A DNA stretch of 64,000 nt. Source: Virgibacillus necropolis. Lineage in GTDB: Bacteria > Bacillota > Bacilli > Bacillales > Amphibacillaceae. The stretch spans positions 124,001-188,000 of the forward strand of contig NZ_CP022437.1 of the NCBI RefSeq assembly GCF_002224365.1. Direction: 5' to 3'. The first letter of the stretch is position 1; every line of letters starts with the position of its first letter. The position numbers and the translations under genes were made by a program. The notes beneath the pieces are model-generated. The model had not been told where the DNA came from. It did no database searches and saw nothing but the letters and a program-made list of their open reading frames with translations. This document shows positions 39,507 through 53,812 of this stretch, in pieces.

Positions 39507-39946
39507 TAGATCACCTCTGCTTGACCGCCCGCTGCTTCAATAGCTTCTTTAGCTGAAGCAGAGAACTTATGAGCTTTTACAGTAAATTTCTTTTCAACAG
39601 CACCCTTACCAAGTACTTTAATACCTGCATTAAGCTTGCTAACTACACCTTCTTCTAGTAAAAGTTCTGGTGTAATTTCTGCGCCATCTTCAAATCGATT
39701 TAAAGCATCAAGATTTACTACAGCAAATTCCTTACGGTGAATATTTGTAAACCCACGTTTTGGTAGACGTTGGAATAAAGGCATTTGACCACCTTCGAAG
39801 CCCGGACGAGTTCCGCCACCTGAACGTGCGTTTTGTCCTTTATGTCCTCTTCCGGAAGTTTTTCCGTTACCAGAAGACATTCCACGACCTACGCGGTTAC
39901 GTTCTTTACGGCTTCCTTCTGCTGCCTTCAATTCATGAAGTTTCAT
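39506..39946 (-). CDS. rplO: 50S ribosomal protein L15
   Basis: 146 aa. Starts [20 protein letters not shown]; glycine-rich [36 protein letters not shown]. It is a late assembly protein of the large subunit. 31 nt after rpmD. Confidence 0.98.
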   Translation of the reverse strand: MKLHELKAAEGSRKERNRVGRGMSSGNGKTSGRGHKGQNARSGGGTRPGFEGGQMPLFQRLPKRGFTNIHRKEFAVVNLDALNRFEDGAEITPELLLEEGVVSKLNAGIKVLGKGAVEKKFTVKAHKFSASAKEAIEAAGGQAEVI

Positions 39947-39977
39947 ACGAGCACCTCCTCTATACGCTAATGTTTAA

Positions 39978-40160
39978 TTAAACTTCTTTGACCGCTACAA
40001 GATGAGATACTTTGTTAACCATACCACGAACGGCTGGAGTATCTTCACGAACAACGGATTGACGAATTTTTTTGAGTCCTAATGATTGAACAGTAAGCTT
40101 TTGAACTTCTGATCTACCAATAACACTGCGCGTGAGGGTGATTTCTAATTTTTTAGACAT
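39978..40160 (-). CDS. rpmD: 50S ribosomal protein L30
   Basis: 60 aa, bacterial short form. [20 protein letters not shown] and [20 protein letters not shown]. 13 nt after rpsE. Confidence 0.97.
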   Translation of the reverse strand: MSKKLEITLTRSVIGRSEVQKLTVQSLGLKKIRQSVVREDTPAVRGMVNKVSHLVAVKEV

Positions 40161-40173
40161 AGTATTTCCCTCC

Positions 40174-40677
40174 TTATCCTAACAGTTCTTCTACAGACTT
40201 TCCGCGTAGTTTTGCAACTTCTTCTGCACGTTTTAAGTTTGTTAGTCCATTTAATGTAGCACGAATCATATTAATTGGTGTATTTGAACCAAGTGACTTA
40301 GTTAAAATATCACCAACACCTGCAAGTTCTAGAATCGCACGAACAGGGCCACCAGAGATAACTCCAGTACCTTCTGTAGCAGGTTTCATCAATACGTTAC
40401 CTGCGCCAAATCTTCCATTAATTTGATGTGGAATAGTAGTTCCAACAATAGGTACAGTGATTAAGTTTTTCTTAGCGTCATCAACTGCTTTTTTAATTGC
40501 TTCTGGTACTTCTTGTGCCTTACCTGTACCAAAGCCTACATGACCGTTTTTATCTCCGACCACAACTAGTGCAGCAAAGCGAAAACGACGTCCACCTTTA
40601 ACTACTTTTGCAACACGGTTGATCGTTACAACACGTTCTTCAAGATCTAATTTATTCGGATCTATACTTGTACGCAT
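40174..40677 (-). CDS. rpsE: 30S ribosomal protein S5
   Basis: 167 aa. RNA-binding N domain with [20 protein letters not shown] and [21 protein letters not shown] domain [19 protein letters not shown]. The loop region VVKGGRRF, where spectinomycin-resistance changes occur, is wild type. It starts [17 protein letters not shown]. Confidence 0.98.
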   Translation of the reverse strand: MRTSIDPNKLDLEERVVTINRVAKVVKGGRRFRFAALVVVGDKNGHVGFGTGKAQEVPEAIKKAVDDAKKNLITVPIVGTTIPHQINGRFGAGNVLMKPATEGTGVISGGPVRAILELAGVGDILTKSLGSNTPINMIRATLNGLTNLKRAEEVAKLRGKSVEELLG

Positions 40678-40701
40678 CTATGTCCCTCCTTTATCTATCG
40701 A

Positions 40702-41064
40702 TTAAAATTCAAGACCTGCTTCGCGAGCAGCATCTGCCAATGCTTTTACACGTCCATGATAAAGGTAGCCTCCGCGATCGAACACAATCGATTTATAACC
40801 TTTATCTTGGGCACGTTTAGCGATCAATTCTCCGACTTTTTTAGCAGCTTCCACGTTACCAGTACCTTCAACAGATAATTCTTTATCTGTAGCAGCAGCA
40901 CTCGTAAGTGTAACTCCGTTAATATCATCAATTAACTGTACATAAATGTTCTTGTTAGAACGATATACATTTAAACGTGGGCGTTGTTCTGTTCCAAAAA
41001 GGTTTTTGCGAACACGCTTTTGTCTCTTTTTACGTAATAAATTTTTGTCAGGCTTTGTGATCAT
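40702..41064 (-). CDS. rplR: 50S ribosomal protein L18
   Basis: 120 aa. Starts [20 protein letters not shown]; conserved [20 protein letters not shown] and [20 protein letters not shown]. It binds 5S rRNA. 32 nt after rplF. Confidence 0.98.
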   Translation of the reverse strand: MITKPDKNLLRKKRQKRVRKNLFGTEQRPRLNVYRSNKNIYVQLIDDINGVTLTSAAATDKELSVEGTGNVEAAKKVGELIAKRAQDKGYKSIVFDRGGYLYHGRVKALADAAREAGLEF

Positions 41065-41096
41065 CTAGGTCACTCCTTTCTGCTCCCTAACTAATC

Positions 41097-41633
41097 TTAC
41101 TTAGCAGTTTTACCTTCTTTACGGCGTACATATTCACCTTCATAACGAATTCCTTTACCTTTGTAAGGTTCAGGTGGGCGAATTGCACGGATTTTAGCAG
41201 CAACTGCTCCGACTAGTTCTTTGTCAATTCCTTTAACAATCAATTGCGTGTTTTTAGGAACTTCTATATCTATACCTTCTCTAGGTTCAATTTCAACTGG
41301 ATGTGAGTAACCTGCATTAACCACGACTTTTTCGCCTTGTTTTTGCGCACGGTAACCAACCCCAACAAGTTCAAGATTCTTTGTAAATCCTTTATGAACT
41401 CCATCAACCAAGTTATTAATAATGCTACGAGTTGTACCATGTAATGCACGATGTTCCTTGTTATCACTTGGACGTTCAACAGTTAACACGTTATCTTCTA
41501 TAACAACTTTCATATCATTATGAATAGTTCTTGTTAGTTCACCTTTTGGACCCTTAACTGTAACAATCTTCCCATCTAACTTAATTTCGACACCATCTGG
41601 AATTTCAACTGGCTTAAGTCCTATACGAGACAT
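41097..41633 (-). CDS. rplF: 50S ribosomal protein L6
   Basis: 178 aa. Starts [17 protein letters not shown]; two homologous alpha-beta domains; conserved [20 protein letters not shown] near the end. It lies near the sarcin-ricin loop. 31 nt after rpsH. Confidence 0.98.
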   Translation of the reverse strand: MSRIGLKPVEIPDGVEIKLDGKIVTVKGPKGELTRTIHNDMKVVIEDNVLTVERPSDNKEHRALHGTTRSIINNLVDGVHKGFTKNLELVGVGYRAQKQGEKVVVNAGYSHPVEIEPREGIDIEVPKNTQLIVKGIDKELVGAVAAKIRAIRPPEPYKGKGIRYEGEYVRRKEGKTAK

Positions 41634-41664
41634 TTAAGTGCACCTCCTGTCTTATAAATGTTAA

Positions 41665-42063
41665 TTACCAAACATACGCTAGAACTTCGCCGCCAACAGC
41701 TTGAGTGCGTGCTTCCTTATCAGATAACACACCTTTAGATGTTGATACGATAGCAATACCTAAACCGTTTAGTACACGAGGCACCTCATCAGCTTTTGCA
41801 TAAACACGTAGTCCTGGTTTACTTATACGTTTGATACCTGTAATTACTCGTTCGCTACTTACACCGTACTTAAGGAAAATACGCAGAACACCTTGCTTGT
41901 TATCTTCAATGAATTCATAATCACGTACAAAACCTTCACGTTTTAAAATATCAGCGATTTCTTTTTTCATTTTAGAAGCCGGAAGCTCTAATTTTTCATG
42001 GCGTACCATGTTTGCGTTACGAATGCGAGTTAGCATATCTGCGATTGGATCTGTCATAACCAT
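41665..42063 (-). CDS. rpsH: 30S ribosomal protein S8
   Basis: 132 aa. Starts [20 protein letters not shown], as in B. subtilis; conserved [20 protein letters not shown] and ISTS-type [14 protein letters not shown], ending GGEVLAYVW. It binds 16S helix 21 and represses spc translation in some bacteria. Confidence 0.98.
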   Translation of the reverse strand: MVMTDPIADMLTRIRNANMVRHEKLELPASKMKKEIADILKREGFVRDYEFIEDNKQGVLRIFLKYGVSSERVITGIKRISKPGLRVYAKADEVPRVLNGLGIAIVSTSKGVLSDKEARTQAVGGEVLAYVW

Positions 42064-42092
42064 TACTTATTACCTCCTTCCCAAATCGGGGT

Positions 42093-42850
<758 letters not shown>

Positions 42851-42873
42851 GTCGCCCTCCTTTCGTCGCTAAA

Positions 42874-43185
42874 CTATTTATCTAATGCTTCACCGGATTT
42901 TTTAGCGATGCGGACTTTTTTTCCGTCACGTTCTTCGAACCCAACACGAGTTGGTTCTCCGGATTTAGGATCAATTGGCATTACATTAGAAACATGAATT
43001 GGTGCTTCTTGGTTTAGAATTCCACCTTGTGGATTATCTTGGGAAGGTTTGGCGTGTTTTTTTACCATATTAACTCCCTCAACAAGTACACGATCGTTTT
43101 TTGGATATGCTTCTAAAATACTACCTTGCTTTCCACGGTCTTTACCGGAAATTACTTTTACTGTATCACCTTTTTTAACATGCAT
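42874..43185 (-). CDS. rplX: 50S ribosomal protein L24
   Basis: 103 aa. Starts [20 protein letters not shown] with the KOW motif; [20 protein letters not shown]. It starts assembly of the large subunit. 36 nt after rplN. Confidence 0.98.
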   Translation of the reverse strand: MHVKKGDTVKVISGKDRGKQGSILEAYPKNDRVLVEGVNMVKKHAKPSQDNPQGGILNQEAPIHVSNVMPIDPKSGEPTRVGFEERDGKKVRIAKKSGEALDK

Positions 43186-43221
43186 GCTTAACGCACCTCC
43201 CTACAGGCAATTCATTCATAC

Positions 43222-43635
<414 letters not shown>

Positions 43636-43639
43636 TTAA

Positions 43640-43903
43640 TTATATAATTACCGCTTCTTCAATAACTTCTTCTAAACGAAAACGTTTTGTAGCTGATAGC
43701 GGACGAGTTTCCATGATACGAACAACGTCACCAGTTTTAGCTTGGTTATTCTCATCATGTGTTTTAAGCTTCTTTGAGTATTTAACACGCTTACCGTATA
43801 ACTTATGAAATTTATATGTTTCAACTAATACAGTGATTGTTTTATCCATTTTGTCAGATACAACACGGCCTGTGTACTCTTTACGATTATTACGTTCAGT
43901 CAT
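43640..43903 (-). CDS. rpsQ: 30S ribosomal protein S17
   Basis: 87 aa, OB fold. Starts [61 protein letters not shown] primary 16S binder. 26 nt after rpmC. Confidence 0.98.
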   Translation of the reverse strand: MTERNNRKEYTGRVVSDKMDKTITVLVETYKFHKLYGKRVKYSKKLKTHDENNQAKTGDVVRIMETRPLSATKRFRLEEVIEEAVII

Positions 43904-43929
43904 TTTGAGGCTAACCTCCTCTCAGGTTT

Positions 43930-44572
<643 letters not shown>

Positions 44573-45214
44573 TTATTTTGTAGTTTTAGTTGGAAGGACT
44601 TCTCCACGATAGATCCACACTTTGATACCTAATTTACCGTAAGTAGTATCAGCTTCTGCTGTACCATAATCGATATCAGCACGTAATGTGTGTAGTGGTA
44701 CTGTTCCTTCACTATAATGTTCTGCGCGAGCGATGTCTGCTCCGCCTAAACGACCAGAAACTTGTGTTTTAATTCCTTTTGCTCCACCACGCATAGCGCG
44801 TTGAATAGATTGCTTTTGAGCACGACGGAATGAAATACGGTTTTCTAATTGACGAGCAATGTTTTCAGCTACTAGTTTTGCATTCAAATCAACCTTTTTA
44901 ACTTCAACGATGTTAATATGAACACGTTTGCCAGTTAAACTGTTTAATGATTTACGTAGAGCTTCAACTTCAGATCCGCCTTTACCAATTACCATACCCG
45001 GCTTACCAGTATGAATAGTGATGTTCACTCGATTTGCTGCACGTTCGATTTCAATAGAAGAAACAGCAGCAATACGTAGACGGTTCTCCAGATATTCTCT
45101 GATTTTGATATCTTCGTGTAGTAATTCTGCATAGTCTTTGCCAGCATACCACTTTGACTCCCAATCACGAATGACGCCGACACGAAGACCCACTGGATTT
45201 ATCTTTTGACCCAC
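44573..45214 (-). CDS. rpsC: 30S ribosomal protein S3
   Basis: 213 aa. Starts [22 protein letters not shown] domain with [39 protein letters not shown] lines the mRNA entry. 3 nt after rplV. Confidence 0.98.
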   Translation of the reverse strand: MGQKINPVGLRVGVIRDWESKWYAGKDYAELLHEDIKIREYLENRLRIAAVSSIEIERAANRVNITIHTGKPGMVIGKGGSEVEALRKSLNSLTGKRVHINIVEVKKVDLNAKLVAENIARQLENRISFRRAQKQSIQRAMRGGAKGIKTQVSGRLGGADIARAEHYSEGTVPLHTLRADIDYGTAEADTTYGKLGIKVWIYRGEVLPTKTTK

Positions 45215-45217
45215 TGA

Positions 45218-45559
45218 CTATCCCTCCTTCTTTTCTGATACAACCACTGTTACGTGGCTTGAGCGTTTATTAATTTTACTTGCACGTCCTTGTGCACGTG
45301 GACGAAAACGTTTCAATGTTGCACCTTCATTTACGAATGCTTCTGTAACAACTAGATTTTCTGGATCCATTTCGTAGTTGTGTTCCGCGTTTGCAATAGC
45401 AGAGTTTAGAACTTTTTCTACGACTGGAGAAGCACCACGTTGAGTAAGGCGTAAAATTGCTACAGCTTCACCAACATTTTTTCCTCGAATTAAATCTACT
45501 ACTAAACGTACTTTACGAGGAGCAATACGAACAGATTTTGCAACGGCTTTAGCTTGCAT
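45218..45559 (-). CDS. rplV: 50S ribosomal protein L22
   Basis: 113 aa. [20 protein letters not shown] at the start; tunnel loop [20 protein letters not shown] intact, the site of macrolide-resistance changes. 19 nt after rpsS. Confidence 0.98.
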   Translation of the reverse strand: MQAKAVAKSVRIAPRKVRLVVDLIRGKNVGEAVAILRLTQRGASPVVEKVLNSAIANAEHNYEMDPENLVVTEAFVNEGATLKRFRPRAQGRASKINKRSSHVTVVVSEKKEG

Positions 45560-45578
45560 GCTTTAGTGCCTCCTCTCA

Positions 45579-45857
45579 TTAGCGTTTTGTTTTCTTGTCA
45601 TCGCCAGCATGTCCTTTATACGTACGGCTTGGCGCGAATTCACCTAATTTATGTCCGACCATATCTTCTGTAACATAAACTGGAACGTGTTTACGTCCGT
45701 CATATACAGCTACAGTATGACCTATAAATGTTGGAAAGATTGTTGAGCGACGAGACCAAGTTTTTACTACTTGTTTCTTGTCATCTTCATTTAGCTTATC
45801 GATCTTTTTCAATAGATGGTCATCTGCAAAAGGTCCTTTTTTTAAACTACGACCCAT
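45579..45857 (-). CDS. rpsS: 30S ribosomal protein S19
   Basis: 92 aa. Starts [60 protein letters not shown]. It sits in the head near S13. 55 nt after rplB. Confidence 0.98.
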   Translation of the reverse strand: MGRSLKKGPFADDHLLKKIDKLNEDDKKQVVKTWSRRSTIFPTFIGHTVAVYDGRKHVPVYVTEDMVGHKLGEFAPSRTYKGHAGDDKKTKR

Positions 45858-45912
45858 GGATAAACCTCCTTTCGCAATTGAGAGATGGGTTATTTCCCAT
45901 CACTATATTCCG

Positions 45913-46743
45913 TTATTTTTTACGTTTACGAACGATAAATTTATCAGTAGGTTTGTTGCGCTTACGAGTTTTATAACCAAGTGTTGGTTTACCCCAAGGA
46001 GACATAGGTGATTTACGTCCGATTGGCGCACGTCCTTCACCACCACCATGAGGGTGATCGTTAGGGTTCATAACAGAACCACGTACAGTTGGGCGCTTGC
46101 CTAACCAACGAGAGCGTCCTGCTTTACCAATTTTGATAAGCTCGTGTTCAATATTTCCAACTTGACCTATTGTTGCACGACAAGTTGAAAGTACTTTTCG
46201 CACTTCTCCTGATGATAAACGTACAAGTGTATATTTTTCTTCGCGTCCAAGAATTTGAGCTTGAGCTCCGGCTGATCTTGCTAATTGTCCACCACGTCCA
46301 GGCTTCAGTTCTACGTTGTGAATAATTGTACCCACTGGAATATTTTGAAGTTGAAGTGTGTTTCCAAGTTTGATATCAGCGTCTTTGCCAGATTCAATTT
46401 CTTGCCCAACCTTAAGTCCTTTAGGAGATAAAATATATCTTTTCTCTCCATCAACATAATTGATTAATGCGATATTAGCTGAACGGTTTGGATCGTACTC
46501 AATCGTAGCAACGCGTCCACGTATTCCATCTTTATCACGTTTGAAATCGATTATACGGTATTGACGCTTGTGACCGCCACCTTGATGACGAACTGTTAGT
46601 TTACCTTGGTTGTTACGTCCGCCGCGCTTAAACAGTGGGCTTAGCAAGGATTTTTCTGGAGTACTTGTTGTAATCTCTGCGAAATCAGAACTAGTCATTC
46701 CGCGTCTACCGTTAGTGGTAGGTTTATACTTCTTAATCGCCAT
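45913..46743 (-). CDS. rplB: 50S ribosomal protein L2
   Basis: 276 aa from the ATG at 46741-46743 ([20 protein letters not shown]), 7 nt after GGAGGG. The ATG at 46759-46761 would place the ribosome site inside the gene, so it is rejected. Conserved [20 protein letters not shown], the peptidyl-transferase loop [18 protein letters not shown] with its His, and [19 protein letters not shown]. It is needed for subunit joining. Confidence 0.97.
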   Translation of the reverse strand: MAIKKYKPTTNGRRGMTSSDFAEITTSTPEKSLLSPLFKRGGRNNQGKLTVRHQGGGHKRQYRIIDFKRDKDGIRGRVATIEYDPNRSANIALINYVDGEKRYILSPKGLKVGQEIESGKDADIKLGNTLQLQNIPVGTIIHNVELKPGRGGQLARSAGAQAQILGREEKYTLVRLSSGEVRKVLSTCRATIGQVGNIEHELIKIGKAGRSRWLGKRPTVRGSVMNPNDHPHGGGEGRAPIGRKSPMSPWGKPTLGYKTRKRNKPTDKFIVRKRKK

Positions 46744-46775
46744 CTTTTTTCCCTCCTTCACATGTTACAAGTTTC

Positions 46776-47063
46776 TTAGCCCTCGAAGAAGTCTAGCTCT
46801 TTGCTATCCTCTGAAAGCTGTACAATAGCTTTTTTGCGATCGGAACGGTATCCGCCGTAACGACCCATTCGCTTGAATTTACCTTTTAGATTCATTGTGT
46901 TAACTTTTACTACTTTTACTCCAAAAACTAGTTCAACAGCATCTTTAATCTCTGTTCTGTTTGCTTTCGGGTAAACTTCGAACGTATATTTTTTCTCTGC
47001 CATTAAATCAGCAGTATTCTCTGTAATGACAGGGCGCTTAATAATATCACGTGGATCTTTCAT
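46776..47063 (-). CDS. rplW: 50S ribosomal protein L23
   Basis: 95 aa. Starts [57 protein letters not shown]. At the tunnel exit it docks trigger factor and SRP. Its start overlaps the rplD stop by 1 nt. Confidence 0.98.
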   Translation of the reverse strand: MKDPRDIIKRPVITENTADLMAEKKYTFEVYPKANRTEIKDAVELVFGVKVVKVNTMNLKGKFKRMGRYGGYRSDRKKAIVQLSEDSKELDFFEG

Positions 47064-47686
47064 TATGCAAGCACCTCCCCTGCTTTTTCAGCTGCATCCT
47101 TTGTCAAGATCAGCTTGTCATGCATAAGCAAGTCTAAGACATTAACTTGTTCAACAGTAAGTACTTTTACTGATTGAAGGTTATTTGCAGAACGAATTAC
47201 ATTCTCGTCTTTTTCTGCTGTTACAATTAACACTTTCGTATCAACCTTTAGGACGCTTAGCATATTTACTACTTCTTTTGTTTTAGGAGCATCAAATGCG
47301 ATGTTTTCTAAAACTACTAAGTTCTCTTCTTTTACTTTTGAAGAGTAAGCAGATTGAAGTGCTAAACGACGGACTTTCTTTGGAAGCTTGTAGCTATAGC
47401 TGCGTGGTGTAGGTCCGAATACAACTCCTCCACCAACCCATTGTGGTGAACGGATGGAACCTTGACGAGCACGGCCTGTGCCTTTTTGACGCCATGGTTT
47501 ACGACCACCGCCGCGTACATCTGAACGATTCTTTACAGCATGTGTACCTTGACGCATAGACGCGCGTTGCATAACTACCGCATCATGTAATACATGCTCA
47601 TTTGGTTCAATACCAAATACAGAATCATTCAATTCTACTTCTCCAGCTTGTGAACCATCTTGTTTTAATAGTGCTATTTTAGGCAT
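47063..47686 (-). CDS. rplD: 50S ribosomal protein L4
   Basis: 207 aa. Starts [20 protein letters not shown]; tunnel extension TRSDVRGGG-type [20 protein letters not shown] and [20 protein letters not shown] intact. In some bacteria L4 represses its operon through the leader; whether it does here is not shown. 26 nt after rplC. Confidence 0.98.
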   Translation of the reverse strand: MPKIALLKQDGSQAGEVELNDSVFGIEPNEHVLHDAVVMQRASMRQGTHAVKNRSDVRGGGRKPWRQKGTGRARQGSIRSPQWVGGGVVFGPTPRSYSYKLPKKVRRLALQSAYSSKVKEENLVVLENIAFDAPKTKEVVNMLSVLKVDTKVLIVTAEKDENVIRSANNLQSVKVLTVEQVNVLDLLMHDKLILTKDAAEKAGEVLA

Positions 47687-47712
47687 GACATATCCTCCCT
47701 TCGTTTATGTGA

Positions 47713-48342
47713 TTAGTTAGCCTTTACTGCACTCGTGATTTTTACGAATGATTTTTTTGCACCAGGAACATTACCTTTTATTAATAAAAGATTACGTTCT
47801 GTGTCAACATTAACAACTTCTAAGTTTTGAATTGTAACATTTTCGCTACCCATGTGACCTGGCATTTTTTTACCTTTGAATACACGCATTGGGTCAACTG
47901 CACCTAATGAACCTGGAGCTCTATGAAAGTGTGAACCATGAGACATTGGACCACGATGGAAATTGTGGCGTTTAATAGCCCCTTGGAATCCTTTACCTTT
48001 TGATTTACCAGATACATCAATTTTATCTCCTGCTTGGAAAACATCAACGCTAATTTCTTGACCTACTTCATAGTCATCAAGTTTCGCGTCACGGAATTCA
48101 CGAACGTAGCGCTTAGTGTTAGTACTAGCTTTTTCAGCATGACCTTTTTTCGGTTTGTTAACATGCTTTCCTTTTGCATCAGAAAAACCAAGTTGAATTG
48201 CTTCATATCCATCATTTTCTAACGTTCTTTTTTGTAAAACCACGTTTGAATCAGCTTGAATTACTGTTACTGGCACTAATTCGCCTTCTTCAGAAAATAA
48301 CTGAGTCATGCCAATTTTACGACCTAAGATTGCTTTCGTCAT
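47713..48342 (-). CDS. rplC: 50S ribosomal protein L3
   Basis: 209 aa. Starts [40 protein letters not shown] and the loop [20 protein letters not shown] near the peptidyl-transferase centre. 33 nt after rpsJ. Confidence 0.98.
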   Translation of the reverse strand: MTKAILGRKIGMTQLFSEEGELVPVTVIQADSNVVLQKRTLENDGYEAIQLGFSDAKGKHVNKPKKGHAEKASTNTKRYVREFRDAKLDDYEVGQEISVDVFQAGDKIDVSGKSKGKGFQGAIKRHNFHRGPMSHGSHFHRAPGSLGAVDPMRVFKGKKMPGHMGSENVTIQNLEVVNVDTERNLLLIKGNVPGAKKSFVKITSAVKAN

Positions 48343-48375
48343 CCGTTACACCTCCTATAGTAAAAACATAATTTA

Positions 48376-48815
<440 letters not shown>

Positions 48816-48844
48816 ATTATATAGAAAAAATGCCGGCAATGCAA
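48816..48844 (-). promoter_or_regulatory. SigA promoter of the S10-spc-alpha cluster
   Basis: TTGCAT, 17-nt spacer, perfect TATAAT on the minus strand, about 130 nt before rpsJ. It is the only strong promoter between tuf and rpsJ, so the cluster is not simply read through from the str operon. Confidence 0.82.
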
Positions 48845-48924
48845 TACATATTTTAATAACGTATTCGCACATCTATGTATTATACAAACTTTTTACATAG
48901 AATGCAAGGGGTGTAGGAAATTTC

Positions 48925-49094
48925 CTTGTAATTCAAAGGCTGTGCAGCATTTGCACTCTCGAACCAAGTGCAGTTAAACGCCAGAAAACTTCAGACCAAG
49001 CCGCTTCAAACGCCAAACGAGGAACACGCTTGTAGCTTATCTGGGGAAAGCTTGTCTGGCTTTGAGGCTGACCGACTTCAGCTTCGTTATTTGT
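48925..49094. other. GC-richer non-coding stretch between the S10 promoter and composite element 2
   Basis: Contains AAAGGCTGTGCAGCATTTGC, which resembles the start of the element's outer arm (AAAGGCTGTTTT), and short repeats of CGCC/GGCG character. The small frames here have no ribosome sites. Probably decayed repeat DNA. Confidence 0.35.
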
Positions 49095-49175
49095 AAAGGC
49101 TGTTTTAGTAAAGTTTGTTGCCATTGATATAAAATGCGACATAAGTGCCATGTTTTGTGCTTGAACAACCGTTCC

Positions 49176-49226
49176 GGAAATCCACTACGCTTTCCGTGGG
49201 CTCGCGATGAGTCTCCGTGGATTTCC
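49176..49226 (-). repeat. GC-rich core C (shortened), perfect 10-bp stem
   Basis: GGAAATCCAC and GTGGATTTCC close a hairpin; inside on the minus strand are GGAGAC, CATCGCGAGCCC and CGGAAAGCGTA, matching the two ends of core B (33681-33786). The middle blocks of the core are missing. Confidence 0.75.
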
Positions 49227-49306
49227 TTCACTGGGTTTGTGCTTAAAAATTTCAATTACTTTATCACTGGTTGCTTTTATTATAAAATAGCCTTCAATTT
49301 ATGGCA

Positions 49307-49662
49307 GTTGATTGGAGCAGAGGGCAGTCGACTCCTGCGGGAGGATAGGCGAGGCCACTGAAAAAGTAGTGGATTTTTAAAATTTAACTTTCACATCAAC
49401 TTAGCACCCTCGAATATACGGAGACTCCTGCGGGAAGTAAGAGATCGGCGAGACCCCGCAGGACGGCTGTCCGAGGAGGCTCGACACTCGCCCGCGGAAA
49501 GCAAAGTATATTCGAGGGTGCGATGGTAGATCCGCATATTTTGTACTATATTTAACTTTTTCAGTGGCCTCGAGGATAGGCATAGGTGAGACCCCGCAGT
49601 GCGGAGCACGAGGAGGCTCACCAGCCGCCCGCGGAAAGCGACTGCCCGCAGCGGAAATCAAC
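49307..49662 (+). repeat. GC-rich core D, sister of core A, interrupted by a mobile element
   Basis: Arms GTTGATT/AATCAAC and GGGCAGTCG/CGACTGCCC enclose ACTCCTGCGGG, GGTGAGACCCCGCAG, CGAGGAGGCTCACC and GCCCGCGGAAAG. Removing 49351-49581 (the insert plus one target copy) restores a core almost identical to core A at 33502-33622. Confidence 0.82.
49351..49571. mobile_element. 221-bp non-autonomous element with perfect terminal inverted repeats
   Basis: Ends GAGGCCACTGAAAAAGT (49351-49367) and ACTTTTTCAGTGGCCTC (49555-49571) are perfect 17-bp inverted repeats. The flanks GAGGATAGGC at 49341-49350 and 49572-49581 are a perfect 10-bp direct repeat, read as a target-site duplication. Inside, a 16-bp perfect inverted repeat (GCACCCTCGAATATAC at 49404-49419 with its complement at 49506-49521) encloses another GC-rich core of the same family. 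It has no coding capacity, so it would need a transposase supplied in trans. Confidence 0.88.
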
Positions 49663-49818
49663 CAGCACTTACGTCGTAGTCTATACCAACTACTTGTTCA
49701 GTTTTTTTATAAAGAACCAACCTTTTAGAAAACAACCTTTGTAAATAGTAATAATCTTTATGATTGAGGACACAGGATCATAAAGACAGTGATTTTATAG
49801 TTTTATCATGTAAACACT

Positions 49819-49856
49819 AAAAAAACAGGTAGCGTCGTCACGCTACCTGTTTTTTA
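49819..49856 (-). terminator. Terminator after tuf
   Basis: AAAAAACAGGTAGCG and its complement form a perfect 15-bp stem with a 6-nt loop, followed by T on the minus strand, 9 nt past the tuf stop. Confidence 0.93.
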
Positions 49857-49864
49857 TCTACTAC

Positions 49865-51055
<1,191 letters not shown>

Positions 51056-51160
51056 TTATAGTTCCTCCTTTAAATAAATAAAAGTGTTTTTTAGTTTTTA
51101 TTTCACGCTAAATTCATAGCCTACAATAAAAGTTATACTTGAGATTCTTAAAAAAATCAA

Positions 51161-53239
51161 TTACTCACCAGCATTTTTTTTGATAATTTCCTCAGAGATG
51201 CTCTTTGGCACTTCCTCAAAATGATCAAAATGCATAGTAAATGTTCCGCGTCCTTGTGTGTTTGAACGTAATGCTGTCGCATAGCCGAACATTTCTGAGA
51301 GTGGAACAAATGCTTTAATAGTCTGAGCAGGCCCGCGTGCTTCCATACCTTCAACACGTCCACGACGAGATGTTACATCTCCCATGATATCACCCATGTA
51401 TTCTTCTGGAATAACGATTTCAACCTTTTCAATTGGTTCAAGAAGAACCGCTTTACATTTAGTTTTAGCAGCTTTTAACGCCATAGAACCAGCTATTTTA
51501 AATGCCATCTCATTCGAGTCAACATCATGATAACTACCATCATAAAGTGTCGCTTTGATGTCAATCAATGGATAGCCAGCTAGCACACCACTCTCTGTTG
51601 CTTCTTTAATACCATGTTCAACAGATCCGATGTATTCACGCGGTACCGAACCACCAACGATTTTGTTGTGAAATTCGAAGCCAGCACCTTCTTCATTTGG
51701 TTCAAACTTAACCCAAACGTGTCCATACTGTCCACGTCCACCAGATTGGCGTACAAATTTACCTTCCACTTCAGCAGAACCACGGAATGTTTCACGATAA
51801 GCAACCTGAGGCGCTCCAACATTTGCTTCTACTTTAAACTCACGTCTCAAACGGTCAACAATGATGTCTAGATGAAGCTCACCCATACCTGAAATAATTG
51901 TTTGACCAGTTTCTACGTTTGTTTCAGTTTTAAATGTCGGATCTTCTTCAGCAAGTTTACCTAAAGCAATCGACATTTTATCTTGGTCCGCTTTTGTTTT
52001 AGGTTCAATAGCTACCCCGATAACTGGATCCGGGAAGTCCATAGATTCTAAAACAACAATGTTCTTTTCATCACAAAGTGTATCTCCAGTTGACGTATCT
52101 TTCAACCCAACTGCGGCAGCTATCTCACCAGAGTATACAGTTGAAATCTCTTCACGAGAGTTAGCATGCATCTGCAGGATACGTCCTACACGCTCACGCT
52201 TATCTTTTACAGAGTTCTTTACATATGATCCAGAATCTAAAGTTCCAGAGTACACGCGGAAAAATGTTAGTTTACCTACGTAAGGATCTGTCATTACTTT
52301 AAATGCTAGCGCTGAGAATGGTGCTTTATCATCTGCTTTACGTTCCACTTTTTCTTCAGTACCAGGTACGATACCTTCGATTGGTGGAACATCAGTTGGT
52401 GCAGGTAAGTAATCAATAACGCCATCAAGCATTAATTGAACACCTTTGTTTTTAAACGCTGATCCACAGAATACTGGATAAAATTCAACATTCAATGTAG
52501 CGTCACGAATTGCCTTTTTTAGCTCTTCGTTCGTAATCTCTTCACCTTCAAGGAACTTCATCATCAACTCTTCGTCTAATTCAGAAACAGCTTCAATTAA
52601 TCCAGCACGTAATTCATCTGCTTTATCTTTGTACTCTGCAGGAATCTCGCGAGATTCAGCTCTAGTTCCTAAATCATCTTCATAGAAATAAGCACTCATT
52701 GTAACAAGATCAATGATTCCTTCAAAGTCATCTTCAGCACCAATTGGTAACTGAACAGGATGTGCATTTGCACCTAAACGGTCTTTCAACGTTCCTGTAG
52801 AGTATAGGAAGTCTGCACCGATTTTATCCATTTTGTTAATAAATACAACACGTGGTACGCCGTATGTTGTTGCTTGACGCCACACTGTTTCAGTTTGTGG
52901 TTCTACACCTGATTGTGCATCAAGTACTGTTACTGCTCCATCAAGTACACGCAATGAACGCTCCACCTCAACGGTGAAATCTACGTGTCCAGGTGTATCA
53001 ATGATATTAATACGGTGTTCTTTCCATGCAGCAGTTGTTGCAGCAGACGTGATTGTAATTCCACGTTCCTGCTCTTGCTCCATCCAGTCCATTTGAGATG
53101 CACCTTCATGGGTTTCACCAATTTTATGAATACGTCCTGTATAGAAAAGAATACGCTCAGTAGTAGTGGTTTTTCCTGCATCAATGTGCGCCATAATACC
53201 AATGTTGCGTGTCTTCTCCAAGGAGAAATCTCTAGCCAT
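51161..53239 (-). CDS. fusA: Elongation factor G
   Basis: 692 aa, five domains. It drives translocation. G motifs: [20 protein letters not shown] (about residues 17-36), DTPGHVDF (about 82-89), NKMDK (about 136-140). Domain IV has [15 protein letters not shown]. No change at the common fusidic-acid sites is obvious. 63 nt after rpsG. Confidence 0.99.
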   Translation of the reverse strand: MARDFSLEKTRNIGIMAHIDAGKTTTTERILFYTGRIHKIGETHEGASQMDWMEQEQERGITITSAATTAAWKEHRINIIDTPGHVDFTVEVERSLRVLDGAVTVLDAQSGVEPQTETVWRQATTYGVPRVVFINKMDKIGADFLYSTGTLKDRLGANAHPVQLPIGAEDDFEGIIDLVTMSAYFYEDDLGTRAESREIPAEYKDKADELRAGLIEAVSELDEELMMKFLEGEEITNEELKKAIRDATLNVEFYPVFCGSAFKNKGVQLMLDGVIDYLPAPTDVPPIEGIVPGTEEKVERKADDKAPFSALAFKVMTDPYVGKLTFFRVYSGTLDSGSYVKNSVKDKRERVGRILQMHANSREEISTVYSGEIAAAVGLKDTSTGDTLCDEKNIVVLESMDFPDPVIGVAIEPKTKADQDKMSIALGKLAEEDPTFKTETNVETGQTIISGMGELHLDIIVDRLRREFKVEANVGAPQVAYRETFRGSAEVEGKFVRQSGGRGQYGHVWVKFEPNEEGAGFEFHNKIVGGSVPREYIGSVEHGIKEATESGVLAGYPLIDIKATLYDGSYHDVDSNEMAFKIAGSMALKAAKTKCKAVLLEPIEKVEIVIPEEYMGDIMGDVTSRRGRVEGMEARGPAQTIKAFVPLSEMFGYATALRSNTQGRGTFTMHFDHFEEVPKSISEEIIKKNAGE

Positions 53240-53302
53240 GTATTCTTCTCCTTCCTGTAAAAATCGTTTTTGGGATTTTTCTTACTAGTATTGCGCAAGC
53301 TT

Positions 53303-53773
53303 TTACCAGCGGTAGTGAGCAAATGCTTTGTTTGCTTCCGCCATCTTGTGCATTTCTTCGCGTTTTTTAACTGCAGCACCAGTGTTATTTGAAGCATCTA
53401 GGATTTCGTTAGCAAGACGCTCTTCCATTGTTTTTTCTCCGCGTAGGCGTGAGTAATTCACAACATAACGAAGTCCAAGTGCTTGACGACGTTCTGGGCG
53501 TACTTCCATCGGTACTTGGTAGTTTGATCCACCAACACGACGTGCGCGAACCTCTAATACTGGCATTACGTTTTTCATTGCTTGTTCAAAAACTTCCATA
53601 GCATTTTGCCCGCTACGTTCTGCGATCAATGTAAATGCATTATAAAGAATTTTTTGAGCCTTACCTCGTTTTCCGTCAATCATGATTTGGTTGATTAAAC
53701 GAGTCACTAATTTTGAATTATAAAGTGGATCTGGCAAGACATCGCGTTTAGGTATTGGTCCTTTACGTGGCAT
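53303..53773 (-). CDS. rpsG: 30S ribosomal protein S7
   Basis: 156 aa. Starts [60 protein letters not shown]. It nucleates the 30S head. Unusually for the str operon, 158 nt, mostly repeat sequence, separate it from rpsL. Confidence 0.98.
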   Translation of the reverse strand: MPRKGPIPKRDVLPDPLYNSKLVTRLINQIMIDGKRGKAQKILYNAFTLIAERSGQNAMEVFEQAMKNVMPVLEVRARRVGGSNYQVPMEVRPERRQALGLRYVVNYSRLRGEKTMEERLANEILDASNNTGAAVKKREEMHKMAEANKAFAHYRW

Positions 53774-53812
53774 ATGTCCCCCTCCTTTCCTTAATCTTAG
53801 TTGTAAAAATCT

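Larger units (their letters stand above)
49095..49740. repeat. Composite hairpin element, copy 2, inverted relative to copy 1 and interrupted
   Basis: Outer arms AAAGGCTGTTTT (49095-49106) and AAAACAACCTTT (49729-49740) pair with one mismatch. Inner arms TGCGACATAAG (49135-49145) and CTTACGTCGTA (49668-49678) pair with two mismatches. Inside are core C (49176-49226, minus, internally deleted) and core D (49307-49662, plus), the latter split by a 221-bp insertion. Read on the minus strand, the order core D then core C matches core A then core B of copy 1. Confidence 0.8.

Noticed and set aside
48933-49661. Several 70-90 codon frames in the region of composite element 2
   Set aside because: They follow the GC-rich repeat blocks, occur on both strands, and have no ribosome sites; similar frames appear in copy 1.
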